Part shown: piece by piece, positions 49,967-59,932 of the stretch
How positions within the stretch are numbered: the first letter of the stretch is position 1
Layout: each line of letters starts with the position of its first letter
DNA from: Candidatus Hydrogenedentota bacterium
GTDB lineage: Bacteria; Hydrogenedentota; Hydrogenedentia; Hydrogenedentales; Hydrogenedentaceae
Assembly (NCBI GenBank): GCA_026415215.1
Contig: JAOAHN010000037.1
Coordinates: forward strand, 1 to 64,000
Direction: 5' to 3'
DNA: 64,000 nucleotides
Position numbers and translations under genes: made by a program
Notes under the pieces: model-generated
The model's database searches: none
Told to the model about the DNA's origin: nothing
What the model saw: the letters and a program-made list of their open reading frames with translations, nothing else

Positions 49967-50898
49967 TTTTTATAGAAAATGTTCTCGGACTTTCATATAA
50001 AGATTCCAGGGTAGTTTTGACTATAGGCAGTTTCGACGGCGTTCATTTAGGACATCAGGAGATAATTAGAACCGTAGTAGAGTTGGCAAAGCAAAAAAAT
50101 TGTAAATCTTGCGTGATAATTTTGAGACCTCATCCAAGGCAATACTTCTTCCCAGGTATTCCTCTAAATACACTTACTTCAGAAAAAGCTCAGATAAATT
50201 TAATGACTTCTCTCGGAGTAGAAATCGTAGGTATTTTACCATTTGATGGAAATGTTGCTTCCATTGAGCCAGAGAACTTTGTATTACATGTTCTTATGAG
50301 ATTCGCGGAGATCGATACAATAGTAGTGGGACATGATTTCAGATTTGGCAAAGGAGCAAAGGGGGACTTTAAGTTACTTTCTAAACTCGCTGAAAAATGT
50401 TCTTTTGATGTGGTTCAGGTTCCCCCTTTAGTAATCCAAGGTGAAAGGGTAAGCAGTTCATTAATTAGAGAATTAGTATTAGAGGGGGAAATGGAGGAAA
50501 TACCTATTTTTTTAGGGAGGGAATATTCTATTATAGGTAAAGTTGTGAAGGGTAAAGGTATAGGTAAAGTGTTAGGCTTTCCTACTGCTAACATTATCCC
50601 GTTAAATACCGCAATTCCTCCTCATGGAGTTTATGTAGCTAAAAGTATCCTCGAGGATGGCTCTAAATATCCATCTGCGGTAAACATAGGCATTGCTCCC
50701 ACCATTAGGAAAAGTGATTTCGCCATAGAGAGCCATCTTATAAATTTTGAGGGGGACCTTTTAAACAAAGAAGTAGAAGTTATTTTTTACAAGCGAATAA
50801 GGCCAGAAAAGAAGTTTTCCAATAAAGATGAGCTCATCAAAGCAATTGAACAGGATGTGGAAATAGTTAAGTCTTATTTTCCTAATGATTTTTTCTAA
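49963..50898 (+). CDS. ribF: bifunctional riboflavin kinase/FAD synthetase
   Basis: TIGSFDGVHLGHQEIIR, VVGHDFRFGKGAKGD, VSSSLIRELV, GKVLGFPTANI. Confidence 0.95.
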   Translation: MIFIENVLGLSYKDSRVVLTIGSFDGVHLGHQEIIRTVVELAKQKNCKSCVIILRPHPRQYFFPGIPLNTLTSEKAQINLMTSLGVEIVGILPFDGNVASIEPENFVLHVLMRFAEIDTIVVGHDFRFGKGAKGDFKLLSKLAEKCSFDVVQVPPLVIQGERVSSSLIRELVLEGEMEEIPIFLGREYSIIGKVVKGKGIGKVLGFPTANIIPLNTAIPPHGVYVAKSILEDGSKYPSAVNIGIAPTIRKSDFAIESHLINFEGDLLNKEVEVIFYKRIRPEKKFSNKDELIKAIEQDVEIVKSYFPNDFF

Positions 50899-50964
50899 AA
50901 ATAAAACCTGTAATTGAGCTTGGAAGTCTTTTTCAAAAAGTTTGATGTATCTACTAAGGAAGTT

Positions 50965-52788
50965 ATGGTAAATTTTTCTACTAAAGGTAAACTTCTCTGT
51001 ATACTAATTTTAGCTTTCTTGTTTTTGTTTTCTGCTTGTTCTAAATATAGATATAAAGCTTCCGCTGACAGAGAAACTCTTCAAATAATTAAAGAAAAAA
51101 GTTCAATGGTGCCTGGAATGTTGAAGGATTTTTCAATAGAAGAAACTAAAGAGTATGATCCGTATAGGGACTTGCCGGAGTATATAGAGTCCGACCCTGC
51201 GTTTGGATTAGGAGGGGAACCGGAAAAGTTTTATTCAATTTCTCTTGAAAAAGCTTTAGAAATTGCAATAAATAAAAATAGGGAATATTTAACTAAGAAA
51301 GAGTCTGTATATTTGTCTGCGCTTAGTTTATCTTTGGAAAGATATTACTATGGGCCCATATTTACAAGTAAACACTCCGCAACGGTTACTCAAAAAGCCA
51401 CTGAGATCTCTGTTCCTTCAGAGTATACTAATATGCTCGAAGCTTTTAAAAGAGCTATTCCAAGTATTCAGTCACTAACAGGTGCATCTGCACAGTTACT
51501 GAATGAATATCATAGTATACTCAAGCAAGCAGGAGATATTGCGGGTTGGACAGAATCAGGTGTTGTAACTGTAGATAATCAAAGCTTAGCAAGTAGTTTA
51601 AAGCATGGTGTTTCAATTTTGTTTCTGGGGGGAGGTAGGTTAGCCATACAACTTACTAATAATTTTTTGAGATTCTTATCAGGTGGGACTACAGAATCAG
51701 CTCAAAGTGTGTTATCAGCAAGCTTCACACAGCCCCTCTGGAGAGGACGAGGGAGATTAGTATCAGCGGAAAATTTAACTCAAGCTGAGAGAAATGTGTT
51801 ATACGATTTAAGAGATTTTACAAGATATAGGCAAGAGTTTGTTGTAGATATATGTAAATCCTATTTCTCAGTTTTGCAACAGCGAGATATTGTAAAGAAT
51901 AACTATCAAAGCTACTTAAATTTTAAGAAAAGTTTTGAAAGAGAAAGTGCTTTTGCACAGGAGGGGAGAAAAACACTTACCGAAATAGGCAGAATACAGC
52001 AAGCACTTTTAACTGCAGAGGATACATGGATCAATTCGTTGAGAAGATATAAAGAATCCTTAGATGAATTTAAGATTACTTTAGGTCTTTCTACAGATAG
52101 CCCAATTATGCTCGATCCTAAGGAGTTGGAGAGAATTAAGGAAAGCGGAGTGGCTCATCCTAAGCTTCCTGTTGAGGATGCGGTAGAAATTGCCCTTGTG
52201 ACCAGGTTAGATTTGTATAATCAGCGAGATTCTATTGAGGATGCGTTAAGAAAAATTAAAGTAGCTGAAAATGCTTTGAAACCCGGATTAGATTTGGTTT
52301 TTGAGGCATCAGTATCCAATAGAGGAAAAACGAATTTTGAGTCCTTAGACCCAAGGAGAGGGAGTTATTCTGGAGGTATTAACTTGGATATACCATTTAG
52401 CCAAAAAGAACGGCGTAACGCCTATCGAATATCTCTTATTAACTATGAACGAGCAAAGAGAGACTTAAGTTTAGCAGAGGATAAAGTGAAAATGGATGTT
52501 AGAACTGCTTGGAGAAATCTTGAACAGGCAAGAAGGAATTACGAGATTGCTTTGCAAAGTGTAGAGTTGAGTAAAAGGAGGGTAGAGGAACAAAACTTGC
52601 TAGCGGAGCTCGGGCGTGCTACTGCTTTAGATTTAGTGGATGCTCAAAATGATCTCACCAGGGCTCAAAATAATCTTACATCTGCCTTGGTTTCTCACTA
52701 CTTGGCAAAATTGGATTTTTGGAAAAATATTGGGATTCTCTATGTTAAAGAAAACGGGCAGTGGGAGGAAATTAAGGATGTTTATTAG
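50965..52788 (+). CDS. TolC-family outer membrane efflux lipoprotein
   Basis: ORF 50914..52788, likely ATG 50965; lipobox FSAC; two OEP-type coiled-coil repeats (VEDAVEIALVTRLDLYNQRD..., ARRNYEIALQSVELSKRRVEEQ). Confidence 0.88.
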   Translation: MVNFSTKGKLLCILILAFLFLFSACSKYRYKASADRETLQIIKEKSSMVPGMLKDFSIEETKEYDPYRDLPEYIESDPAFGLGGEPEKFYSISLEKALEIAINKNREYLTKKESVYLSALSLSLERYYYGPIFTSKHSATVTQKATEISVPSEYTNMLEAFKRAIPSIQSLTGASAQLLNEYHSILKQAGDIAGWTESGVVTVDNQSLASSLKHGVSILFLGGGRLAIQLTNNFLRFLSGGTTESAQSVLSASFTQPLWRGRGRLVSAENLTQAERNVLYDLRDFTRYRQEFVVDICKSYFSVLQQRDIVKNNYQSYLNFKKSFERESAFAQEGRKTLTEIGRIQQALLTAEDTWINSLRRYKESLDEFKITLGLSTDSPIMLDPKELERIKESGVAHPKLPVEDAVEIALVTRLDLYNQRDSIEDALRKIKVAENALKPGLDLVFEASVSNRGKTNFESLDPRRGSYSGGINLDIPFSQKERRNAYRISLINYERAKRDLSLAEDKVKMDVRTAWRNLEQARRNYEIALQSVELSKRRVEEQNLLAELGRATALDLVDAQNDLTRAQNNLTSALVSHYLAKLDFWKNIGILYVKENGQWEEIKDVY

Positions 52789-53368
52789 GCAAAAGAAGAG
52801 AAAATATCTAACTGCCCTAATAGTAGTTGTTTCGGTTCTTTCCATAATAAGTTGGGGATTATATGTTAGAAAATCTACTAATTCTATTTCGAAAAGAGTA
52901 GTGTTTCCTGTGACGAGGGGAAATTTAGAGATAACAGTTCTTGAAGGAGGAAGTGTCGAAGCCAAGGATTCATTAGAGATTAAGTCTGAAGTACAAGGAG
53001 AGACTAAAATATTGAGTATAGTTGAAGAGGGTTACTATATCACTCCTGAGGATGTCCAAAACGGAAAGATTTTAGTAGAACTTGATGCCAAAAAATTATT
53101 AGACCAGCAGACTGAGCAGGAACTCAGGTATCAAAATGCAAAGGCATCCTTAGCTGATGCTCAAGAACAATATGAAATCCAAAAAAACCAGAATGAGATA
53201 GATATACGCCAGGCTGAGTTAGAAGTAAAATTCGCGAGGATGGATGTTGAAAAATATCTTGGGATTAAAACGACCGAGGAGATTTTCAGACAGATAGGTA
53301 TAGATGAAGAGACTATAAAAAAATATTCGAGTCTATGGTGGAGTCTAATGAAGTTGAAGACTTCATAA
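52778..53368 (+). CDS. HlyD/MacA-type efflux adaptor, N-terminal part (frame 0 product)
   Basis: ATG 52778 after gtgggaggaaattaagg; TM segment, RGNLEITVLEGGSVEAKDSLEIKSEVQGETKILSIVEEG lipoyl-like domain; ends in the -1 overlap. Confidence 0.8.
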   Translation: MFIRQKKRKYLTALIVVVSVLSIISWGLYVRKSTNSISKRVVFPVTRGNLEITVLEGGSVEAKDSLEIKSEVQGETKILSIVEEGYYITPEDVQNGKILVELDAKKLLDQQTEQELRYQNAKASLADAQEQYEIQKNQNEIDIRQAELEVKFARMDVEKYLGIKTTEEIFRQIGIDEETIKKYSSLWWSLMKLKTS

Positions 53369-54606
53369 ATTCACAGGAAAGTGAACTCACTAACTTGAGT
53401 TCGAGTGTAACTAATGGGGGGAGGGTAAGTGGGACAGAGAATTTGAACGAGAAACAAGACTCTATTGCTCCCGCTAATACAGACACTGCTTCGACTTTGG
53501 TCTCACTTATTACTACAGGCTCTGTAGATTTTAGAAAATATGCAGACCCCTCACTTTTGGGAGATGGAGAAGCTCAACAAACTCTACAGAAATATACTAC
53601 TGATGCTATCCTTGCGGAAGAAGATGTTAAACTTGCCCAAAAAAAACTCGAAGGCACAAAAAGGTTATTTGAAAAAGCCTTTGTGACGCAAACAGATCTT
53701 GAAACTGATGAGTTGACCCTCAAACGCAAACAAGTGGCTTTGGAGCAAGCAAACACTAATAAGTCTCTCTACATTCAGTATGAATTTCCAAAACAGGCAG
53801 AGAAGTTAGTCTCCGCTTATATCCAGGCACTGTGGAAATATCTTAGAATTCAAAAAGTAGCTAGATCTCGTTTAGCCCAGGCGGAAGCTAAACTTAACTC
53901 TGCAAAAGCCCAATTTGCACTCGAAAGTAGGAAAAAGAAGGAACTGGAGGAACAAATTGCTAAGTGTACAATAAGAGCAACTAAACCAGGTTTGGTGGTT
54001 TATGGAGGTGGAGAAGATAGATTTATGCAAGATAGGATTCAAGAAGGGGCTTCCGTGAGAGAAAGACAAGTAATTATAACTATTCCAGACACTTCAGTAA
54101 TGAGAGTTAGAACAAAAGTTCACGAGTCTAATATAAAAAGAATAAAGCCTGGGCAGAAAGCAAGAATTAGAGTAGATGCGTATCCAGAGGAGGAATTGAC
54201 TGGAACTGTAGAAAAAGTGGGGGTACTACCCAATGCCCAAAATAGATGGCTAAATCCAGACTTAAAGGTCTATGATACATTCGTTGTTATAAGCGGAACT
54301 TATCCATGGCTTAAACCCGGAATGACTGCCCAAGTGGAAATCGTTGTTGCTGAATTAGAGAATGTATTGTATGTCCCAATTCAAAGTGTATTCAATATCG
54401 ACGGGGAGCAAGCTTGTTATGTACAGAAAGGAGATACAATAGAGCTCAGATTTGTGAAAACTGGCGAATATAACGAATCTCTAATAGAAATAAAAGAAGG
54501 TTTAAAAGAGGGCGAATCTGTACTTTTGCAATCACCTCACACTTCTACACCTTCTTCTGATGAGAAACATATCAGAGATAGGCAAACGAAAGACTCAGTG
54601 AGCTGA
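53317..54606 (+). CDS. HlyD/MacA-type efflux adaptor, remainder, -1 frame relative to 52778 ORF
   Basis: Coding text KKIFESMVESNEVEDFINSQESE...KKKELEEQIAKCTIRATKPGLVVYGGG...ITIPDTSVMRVRTKVHESNIKRIKPGQKARIRVDAYPEEELTGTV; complements the upstream ORF. Confidence 0.8.
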   Translation, partial: KKIFESMVESNEVEDFINSQESELTNLSSSVTNGGRVSGTENLNEKQDSIAPANTDTASTLVSLITTGSVDFRKYADPSLLGDGEAQQTLQKYTTDAILAEEDVKLAQKKLEGTKRLFEKAFVTQTDLETDELTLKRKQVALEQANTNKSLYIQYEFPKQAEKLVSAYIQALWKYLRIQKVARSRLAQAEAKLNSAKAQFALESRKKKELEEQIAKCTIRATKPGLVVYGGGEDRFMQDRIQEGASVRERQVIITIPDTSVMRVRTKVHESNIKRIKPGQKARIRVDAYPEEELTGTVEKVGVLPNAQNRWLNPDLKVYDTFVVISGTYPWLKPGMTAQVEIVVAELENVLYVPIQSVFNIDGEQACYVQKGDTIELRFVKTGEYNESLIEIKEGLKEGESVLLQSPHTSTPSSDEKHIRDRQTKDSVS

Positions 54607-54643
54607 ATTAGGTTATGTAATAGGACTAAAAATTCGAAACACT

Positions 54644-55330
54644 ATGTCTGAAGAAATAATAGAGTTAAAAGGTGTTAAAAAATTATACAAGTTGGGTAAG
54701 TTAGAAGTCCCCGCTTTGAGGGGAATTGACCTAAAAATTAATCGGGGAGAGTTCGTTTGTATTATGGGCCCTTCAGGATGTGGTAAATCAACGCTTCTTA
54801 ATATATTAGGATGTTTGGATAGACCGTCAGAGGGCAGGTGCTTACTAAATGGTGAAGATGTGGCTGAGTTAGATGATGACACTCTTTCCGAAATCAGGTG
54901 TAATTATCTTGGATTCGTTTTTCAGTCATATAATCTTATACCACAACTTTCTGTGGTAGAAAACATAGAAATCCCCCTTTATTACCAAGGTGTTTCTCCT
55001 AAAGATTCAAGGAGAAAAGCTATTCTTTTGGCTGAAAGAGTAGGGTTAGGTGATAGACTCGACCATAAACCTATGGAGTTGTCTGGGGGGCAACAACAAC
55101 GAGTAGGTATTGCACGAGCCCTTGTGAATGACCCTCTTCTCATCCTTGCTGATGAACCCACGGGTAACCTTGATTCCGCCTCAGGTAAAGAAATAATGAG
55201 TGTGTTCAAAGAACTTCATGCCTCAGGAAAAACTATCGTCTTAGTTACTCACGATGAAAATATTGCAAGATATGCGGAAAGAATAGTAAAACTGAAAGAT
55301 GGTTTAATTGAGACTGACGAGAGGATATGA
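54644..55330 (+). CDS. MacB/LolD-type ABC transporter ATP-binding protein
   Basis: [55 protein letters not shown]. Confidence 0.95.
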   Translation: MSEEIIELKGVKKLYKLGKLEVPALRGIDLKINRGEFVCIMGPSGCGKSTLLNILGCLDRPSEGRCLLNGEDVAELDDDTLSEIRCNYLGFVFQSYNLIPQLSVVENIEIPLYYQGVSPKDSRRKAILLAERVGLGDRLDHKPMELSGGQQQRVGIARALVNDPLLILADEPTGNLDSASGKEIMSVFKELHASGKTIVLVTHDENIARYAERIVKLKDGLIETDERI

Positions 55331-56715
55331 TTTATTTTTCTTTTCACTACATCCTATTTAGAACAGTTGTTATGGGATTTAGAAGCCTATGGCTTCATAG
55401 ACTCCGCTCTTTTTTAACAATGTTAGGTGTAGTTTTTGGAGTCGCTTCTGTGATAGCTATGCTTGCTGTCGGCGAGGGAGCAAGTTATGTAGCACAAGAG
55501 CAAATAAGAAAGCTGGGCAGTAGAAACATAATAATTAGAAGTGTGAAACCTCCTCTGGAACAAAGGGCTTCTGTTGAAAGAAGCAGAGCAATTGAGTATG
55601 GTATAAAGAGAGAGGATGCGGTAAGAATTAGGAACTCTATTCCAAATGTAGAGGTCATAGTTCCTAATAGAATTATAAGAGATATAGTGTGGAATAACAG
55701 GTGGAGAATAGATGCACAGATAGTAGGTACAGTTAGTTGGTTTCATCAGATGCGGAAATTGAGCGTGATTGAAGGAAGATACTTTACAGAAAGAGAAGTA
55801 GACGAGGTAAAAAATGTATGTGTTTTATCGGTATCTTCCTTCCGAGCACTTTTCCCTATGGGTAGTGCCCTTTACCAGAGCATTAGGATAGGGTCCTCTT
55901 ACTACAAAGTAATTGGTATAATAGAAGATGAAGATACAAGTGCCAATATTCAGCCCTCTTCCTCCTCGGGTATTTTGCTTGGTCCCCAGGAAAGAGAACT
56001 ATCTAAAGAAAGAGTTGGGCAATCCGAGGAAAGGATTTCTGCCTTAAAGCCGAAATCAATTTTGGCGCCCCCTGCTTCTTATAAAATATACATTCCAATT
56101 TCTTGTGCTCAGAAAAGGTTTGGAGAGACTCTTATTAGACGGTCTGCTGGAAGTTTTGAAGCCGAAAGAGTTGAATTGCATGAGATTATTACCGTGGTTG
56201 ATTCAGAGGAAAGAGTTGAAGAAGTCGCAAAAATAGTAGAAGATATATTCCAGAAAAATCACAAGCAGAGAGACTATGAGATAGTGGTTCCTCTTGAGCT
56301 CCTTCGTCAGGCACAAAAAACTAAGCAAATATTTAATCTTGTCTTAGGAACAATTGCGGGGATATCTCTTCTTGTCGGGGGCATTGGAATAATGAACATT
56401 ATGTTAGCTACCGTCACAGAAAGAACTCGTGAAATAGGCATAAGAAGAGCCCTCGGTGCGAAAAAGCGTGATATTGTTATTCAGTTTCTTGTTGAGGCAG
56501 TTATAATGTCGGGAACAGGTGGTATTTTTGGAATCATCTTGGGTTTTTTAATTCCGGAGATTATTACTTACTTTTCTTCTATGCCCACTATAATACAATT
56601 TTGGAGCCCCTTGATAGCCTTTGGCATATCTGCAGGGGTGGGGATACTTTTTGGTATTTATCCCGCTTTTCGTGCAGCTAATATGGACCCAATAGAGGCT
56701 CTCCGTCACGAATAA
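55327..56715 (+). CDS. MacB-type ABC transporter permease (FtsX/MacB_PCD)
   Basis: LRSFLTMLGVVFGVASVIAMLAVGEGA; GIGIMNIMLATVTERTREIGIRRALGAKKRDI; YPAFRAANMDPIEALRHE. Confidence 0.94.
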   Translation: MIYFSFHYILFRTVVMGFRSLWLHRLRSFLTMLGVVFGVASVIAMLAVGEGASYVAQEQIRKLGSRNIIIRSVKPPLEQRASVERSRAIEYGIKREDAVRIRNSIPNVEVIVPNRIIRDIVWNNRWRIDAQIVGTVSWFHQMRKLSVIEGRYFTEREVDEVKNVCVLSVSSFRALFPMGSALYQSIRIGSSYYKVIGIIEDEDTSANIQPSSSSGILLGPQERELSKERVGQSEERISALKPKSILAPPASYKIYIPISCAQKRFGETLIRRSAGSFEAERVELHEIITVVDSEERVEEVAKIVEDIFQKNHKQRDYEIVVPLELLRQAQKTKQIFNLVLGTIAGISLLVGGIGIMNIMLATVTERTREIGIRRALGAKKRDIVIQFLVEAVIMSGTGGIFGIILGFLIPEIITYFSSMPTIIQFWSPLIAFGISAGVGILFGIYPAFRAANMDPIEALRHE

Positions 56716-56822
56716 TCAGGCTCAAGTTCTGAAGGCAAGTTTATAGTATAATCTCTTTAATTTGTTATGTGTAAAGAAGGTTTTTAGAAGTTTCATAGTA
56801 ATACGGGAAATAATCTGTTGAT

Positions 56823-58046
56823 ATGCATGAATGTATAGAAATAAGAGGAGCAAAGTCTTCTGAGGTAGGTAAGTATATCTCGTTACTCGATAGTTTAGAA
56901 ACTACGGATTCTGAAGTCGCTAAATATAAGCTATTAGTGAAAGCAAGGTATCCATATTTCCCTCCCGAACAGATAAGGGTCGTAATTTCAGGGAATGAGA
57001 TACTTTCGGCATTATTGGTTTTCCCTGAATTTATACAATTAGGAGAAGCTCGCCTCAGAGTTGGTGTTTTAGGTAGGCTGTTTACTTCACCACTGAATAA
57101 TAAAAGAGGCGTGGGAAGTAGACTTATAAGGGATAGTGTGGCCTATTTAGAAAAGCAAAAATTTAACTTGGCTTTGGTTTTTGATGTTCCTCGGTTTTAC
57201 CAGCGATTTGGTTTTGTCCCTGCTTTTTTTGAATCTTATAGAGATTTGAAGTACAGGAAAGAATACCTTGTGAGTTATGTGCCTCCCCCTTTTTACAGGG
57301 TTCGAAGAATAAAGCCTGCTGACATACCTATAGTTCAAAAAATTCACGATCAGTTGGATGAAAATACCTTCGGTTCTGTTTTAAGAGCACATTTTCACTA
57401 CTCATTAAAATGGAATGAGTATAGGAATTCTTGGGTTATTTACGATGCCATAGGAAAGGTCCATGGATACTTTTGTACCGGGTTCGTATGGAAACAGATA
57501 ATGACTATCAAAGAAATTGGCTGTATTGGTAAAGATTCGATGATTCCTGTTGTTAATAATATACTCAATTTGGCAAATAGATTCGGATGTAAAATCATAC
57601 GATTCTTAGCACCACCTGATTATGTGATTTTCAACTGGCTGGAAGAGTTGGGTATAAAGTTATCGGAAACATCTGTTAGCAAATCTCATTTTGGAATGGT
57701 GAAGATCCTGAATTTGGAAGATACTTTTGAATGTTTAACTCCGGAATGGGAAAAAAAATTACATGGGAGTGTTTTGAGAAATAAAGATGTCGAGGTAACT
57801 TTTATTATAGACTCACAGCCATTTAATATTTATTCAAGAAAAGGGAATATTTCCATTTCAAATAGGATGGGTAAAAACAAAGTTTCTCTGGATAAAGAAG
57901 ATTTGGCATTGCTGATTTTGGGCTCAGAAAGTGGTGAAGACTGGGTATCTAATTGGGGATTTGGTATTTCGGATGATGCCAAAAACCTTATTAAAATCAT
58001 GTTTCCTAAAAGATTTCCATATATTTGGTATTTGGATAGGCTGTAG
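56823..58046 (+). CDS. GNAT-family acetyltransferase (Eis-like tandem GNAT)
   Basis: RVGVLGRLFTSPLNNKRGVGSRLIRDSVAYLEKQKFNLALVFDVPRFYQRFGFVPAF; 407 aa. Confidence 0.8.
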   Translation: MHECIEIRGAKSSEVGKYISLLDSLETTDSEVAKYKLLVKARYPYFPPEQIRVVISGNEILSALLVFPEFIQLGEARLRVGVLGRLFTSPLNNKRGVGSRLIRDSVAYLEKQKFNLALVFDVPRFYQRFGFVPAFFESYRDLKYRKEYLVSYVPPPFYRVRRIKPADIPIVQKIHDQLDENTFGSVLRAHFHYSLKWNEYRNSWVIYDAIGKVHGYFCTGFVWKQIMTIKEIGCIGKDSMIPVVNNILNLANRFGCKIIRFLAPPDYVIFNWLEELGIKLSETSVSKSHFGMVKILNLEDTFECLTPEWEKKLHGSVLRNKDVEVTFIIDSQPFNIYSRKGNISISNRMGKNKVSLDKEDLALLILGSESGEDWVSNWGFGISDDAKNLIKIMFPKRFPYIWYLDRL

Positions 58047-58072
58047 CATTAACCAGAGCGGGGTAAAAAATC

Positions 58073-59932
58073 ATGAGAAAAATTAATAGTCTAAAGACAA
58101 AACTTATAGGTGGGCTGATATTAGTATTCTTATCTTTATCAATTGCGATTTCCATTTTACAAATGGAAATTGTCAATAGGTTAGTTATAAGGTCATCAAA
58201 TGAAAGAATTAAATTGAATATGAGAAGCGGATGGTTCTATCTGAACCAGAAGATTTCAAAGTTGGAAATGTTGTGCAATTTCATAGAAGAACTCTGTAAA
58301 TATAAGGATTTTTCCGAGCATTCATTCAGATTCCAGGTAGAGAATATTGCTCGTCTCTACATAGAACAGAGAGACTTGGATTGGGTTTGGATAGACAAAG
58401 TGGATTCTTCTATTTCAGGAGAAAATAAAGCGTTCTATCAAGATTTATTTGGTGCTCGACAGTCACTAAGTGGTTATATAAAAATTCCTCGGCAACTTTT
58501 AGATGAATCACATTTTATTTCAATGAGTAATGGAACTCACCCTAAATTAACAGACTCGCCTTTGGCAATGTTTTCCGCAAAAAAAATTTCTTGTAATCAG
58601 GTAGATAATATATATGTCTTTCTTGGTATTTGGCTTGAAGAGGCTAATTACATAGTAGATCAAATACAAGGCCTTGTTTTTGAAGATAGATTTTACAATG
58701 GGAAGAGAGTCGGCACTGTGACAATATTCAATGAGGATTTGAGAGTTGCCACAACTGTTTTGTTGCCCGATGATAGGCGTGCGGTCGGAACTTATGTATC
58801 TATTCCAGTCAAGCAAAAAACATTGAAGAATGGAGAAGTTTGGATAGGTAGAGCTCAGGTTTTGGATGATTGGTATCTTGCTTGTTATGAGCCTATTCTT
58901 GACCATAAAGGTAAAATTATAGGGATGTTATATATGGGTGAACTTGAGAGGGTTTCCAAAGATATTCGTTTCAGGACAATTCTGATTACTATTTCAACTA
59001 TTATAGTAATAATGATTTTTGCTTTCTTAGTTAGACTTAGGCAAACGACTGTTTTGCTCAGAAGAATTCGCACCATTGGAGGTTGTGCTAAAGAGTTCGC
59101 AAGTGGAAACTTTTCTGTAAGGATTCCTGAAGATAAGGAGAATGACGAATTATCTGAACTTTCAAAAATCTTCAATAAGATGATGGAGACCGTCGAAAAA
59201 GATAGAGATAAACTTCTTGAACAACAAAGAATGATTGAAGAAGCCAATAATAATTACCTTGAAATGTTAGGTTTTGTTACTCACGAACTTAGGAATACAT
59301 TGGGATCTGCTCTATTTAATCTACTCTCTGTTAAAGAGGGTACTTACGGTGAAATTTCAGAATCGGTGAATGAAGGCTTATCTATTGTCGAGGATAGCCT
59401 CATTTATTTGAAGGATATTACGAATAATTATCTTCAACTCTCTAAGTTAGAATCCGGCGATTTGTATGTGGAAAAAAGAGATCTATACTTGATTACTGAT
59501 GTTATAGAGCCAGTAATATTGGAATTCCGAAAACTTTTAGATTCTAAGAAAATGGAATTAATTATTGATATACAGGAAGATTTCCATTTCCCTGCTGACC
59601 CTAATTTGATGAGAGTAGTGTATGAGAATCTGATTGGTAATGCTATTAAGTATGGGAAGGAGGAAGGAAGTATAAAATTATCTGCGAGAAAGACAGAGGA
59701 TTTTATTGAGTTGGTAGTTTGGAATGATGGTGAACCGATTGACCAATCTATAATCCCTACTTTGTTTCATAAGTTCAGAAGATACGATGTAAAGCCCATA
59801 GAGGGGAGGAGAGGTTCGGGTTTAGGCTTATTTATCGTTAAAAGAATCGTAGAGATACATGGAGGAGTTGTTACTGTCGAATCGAGTGAACAAAAGGGGA
59901 CAAGCTTCATTATTAAGATACCACGGAGTTAA
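58073..59932 (+). CDS. sensor histidine kinase (Cache-type sensor, HAMP, HisKA, HATPase_c)
   Basis: Two TM segments; [54 protein letters not shown]. Confidence 0.92.
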   Translation: MRKINSLKTKLIGGLILVFLSLSIAISILQMEIVNRLVIRSSNERIKLNMRSGWFYLNQKISKLEMLCNFIEELCKYKDFSEHSFRFQVENIARLYIEQRDLDWVWIDKVDSSISGENKAFYQDLFGARQSLSGYIKIPRQLLDESHFISMSNGTHPKLTDSPLAMFSAKKISCNQVDNIYVFLGIWLEEANYIVDQIQGLVFEDRFYNGKRVGTVTIFNEDLRVATTVLLPDDRRAVGTYVSIPVKQKTLKNGEVWIGRAQVLDDWYLACYEPILDHKGKIIGMLYMGELERVSKDIRFRTILITISTIIVIMIFAFLVRLRQTTVLLRRIRTIGGCAKEFASGNFSVRIPEDKENDELSELSKIFNKMMETVEKDRDKLLEQQRMIEEANNNYLEMLGFVTHELRNTLGSALFNLLSVKEGTYGEISESVNEGLSIVEDSLIYLKDITNNYLQLSKLESGDLYVEKRDLYLITDVIEPVILEFRKLLDSKKMELIIDIQEDFHFPADPNLMRVVYENLIGNAIKYGKEEGSIKLSARKTEDFIELVVWNDGEPIDQSIIPTLFHKFRRYDVKPIEGRRGSGLGLFIVKRIVEIHGGVVTVESSEQKGTSFIIKIPRS

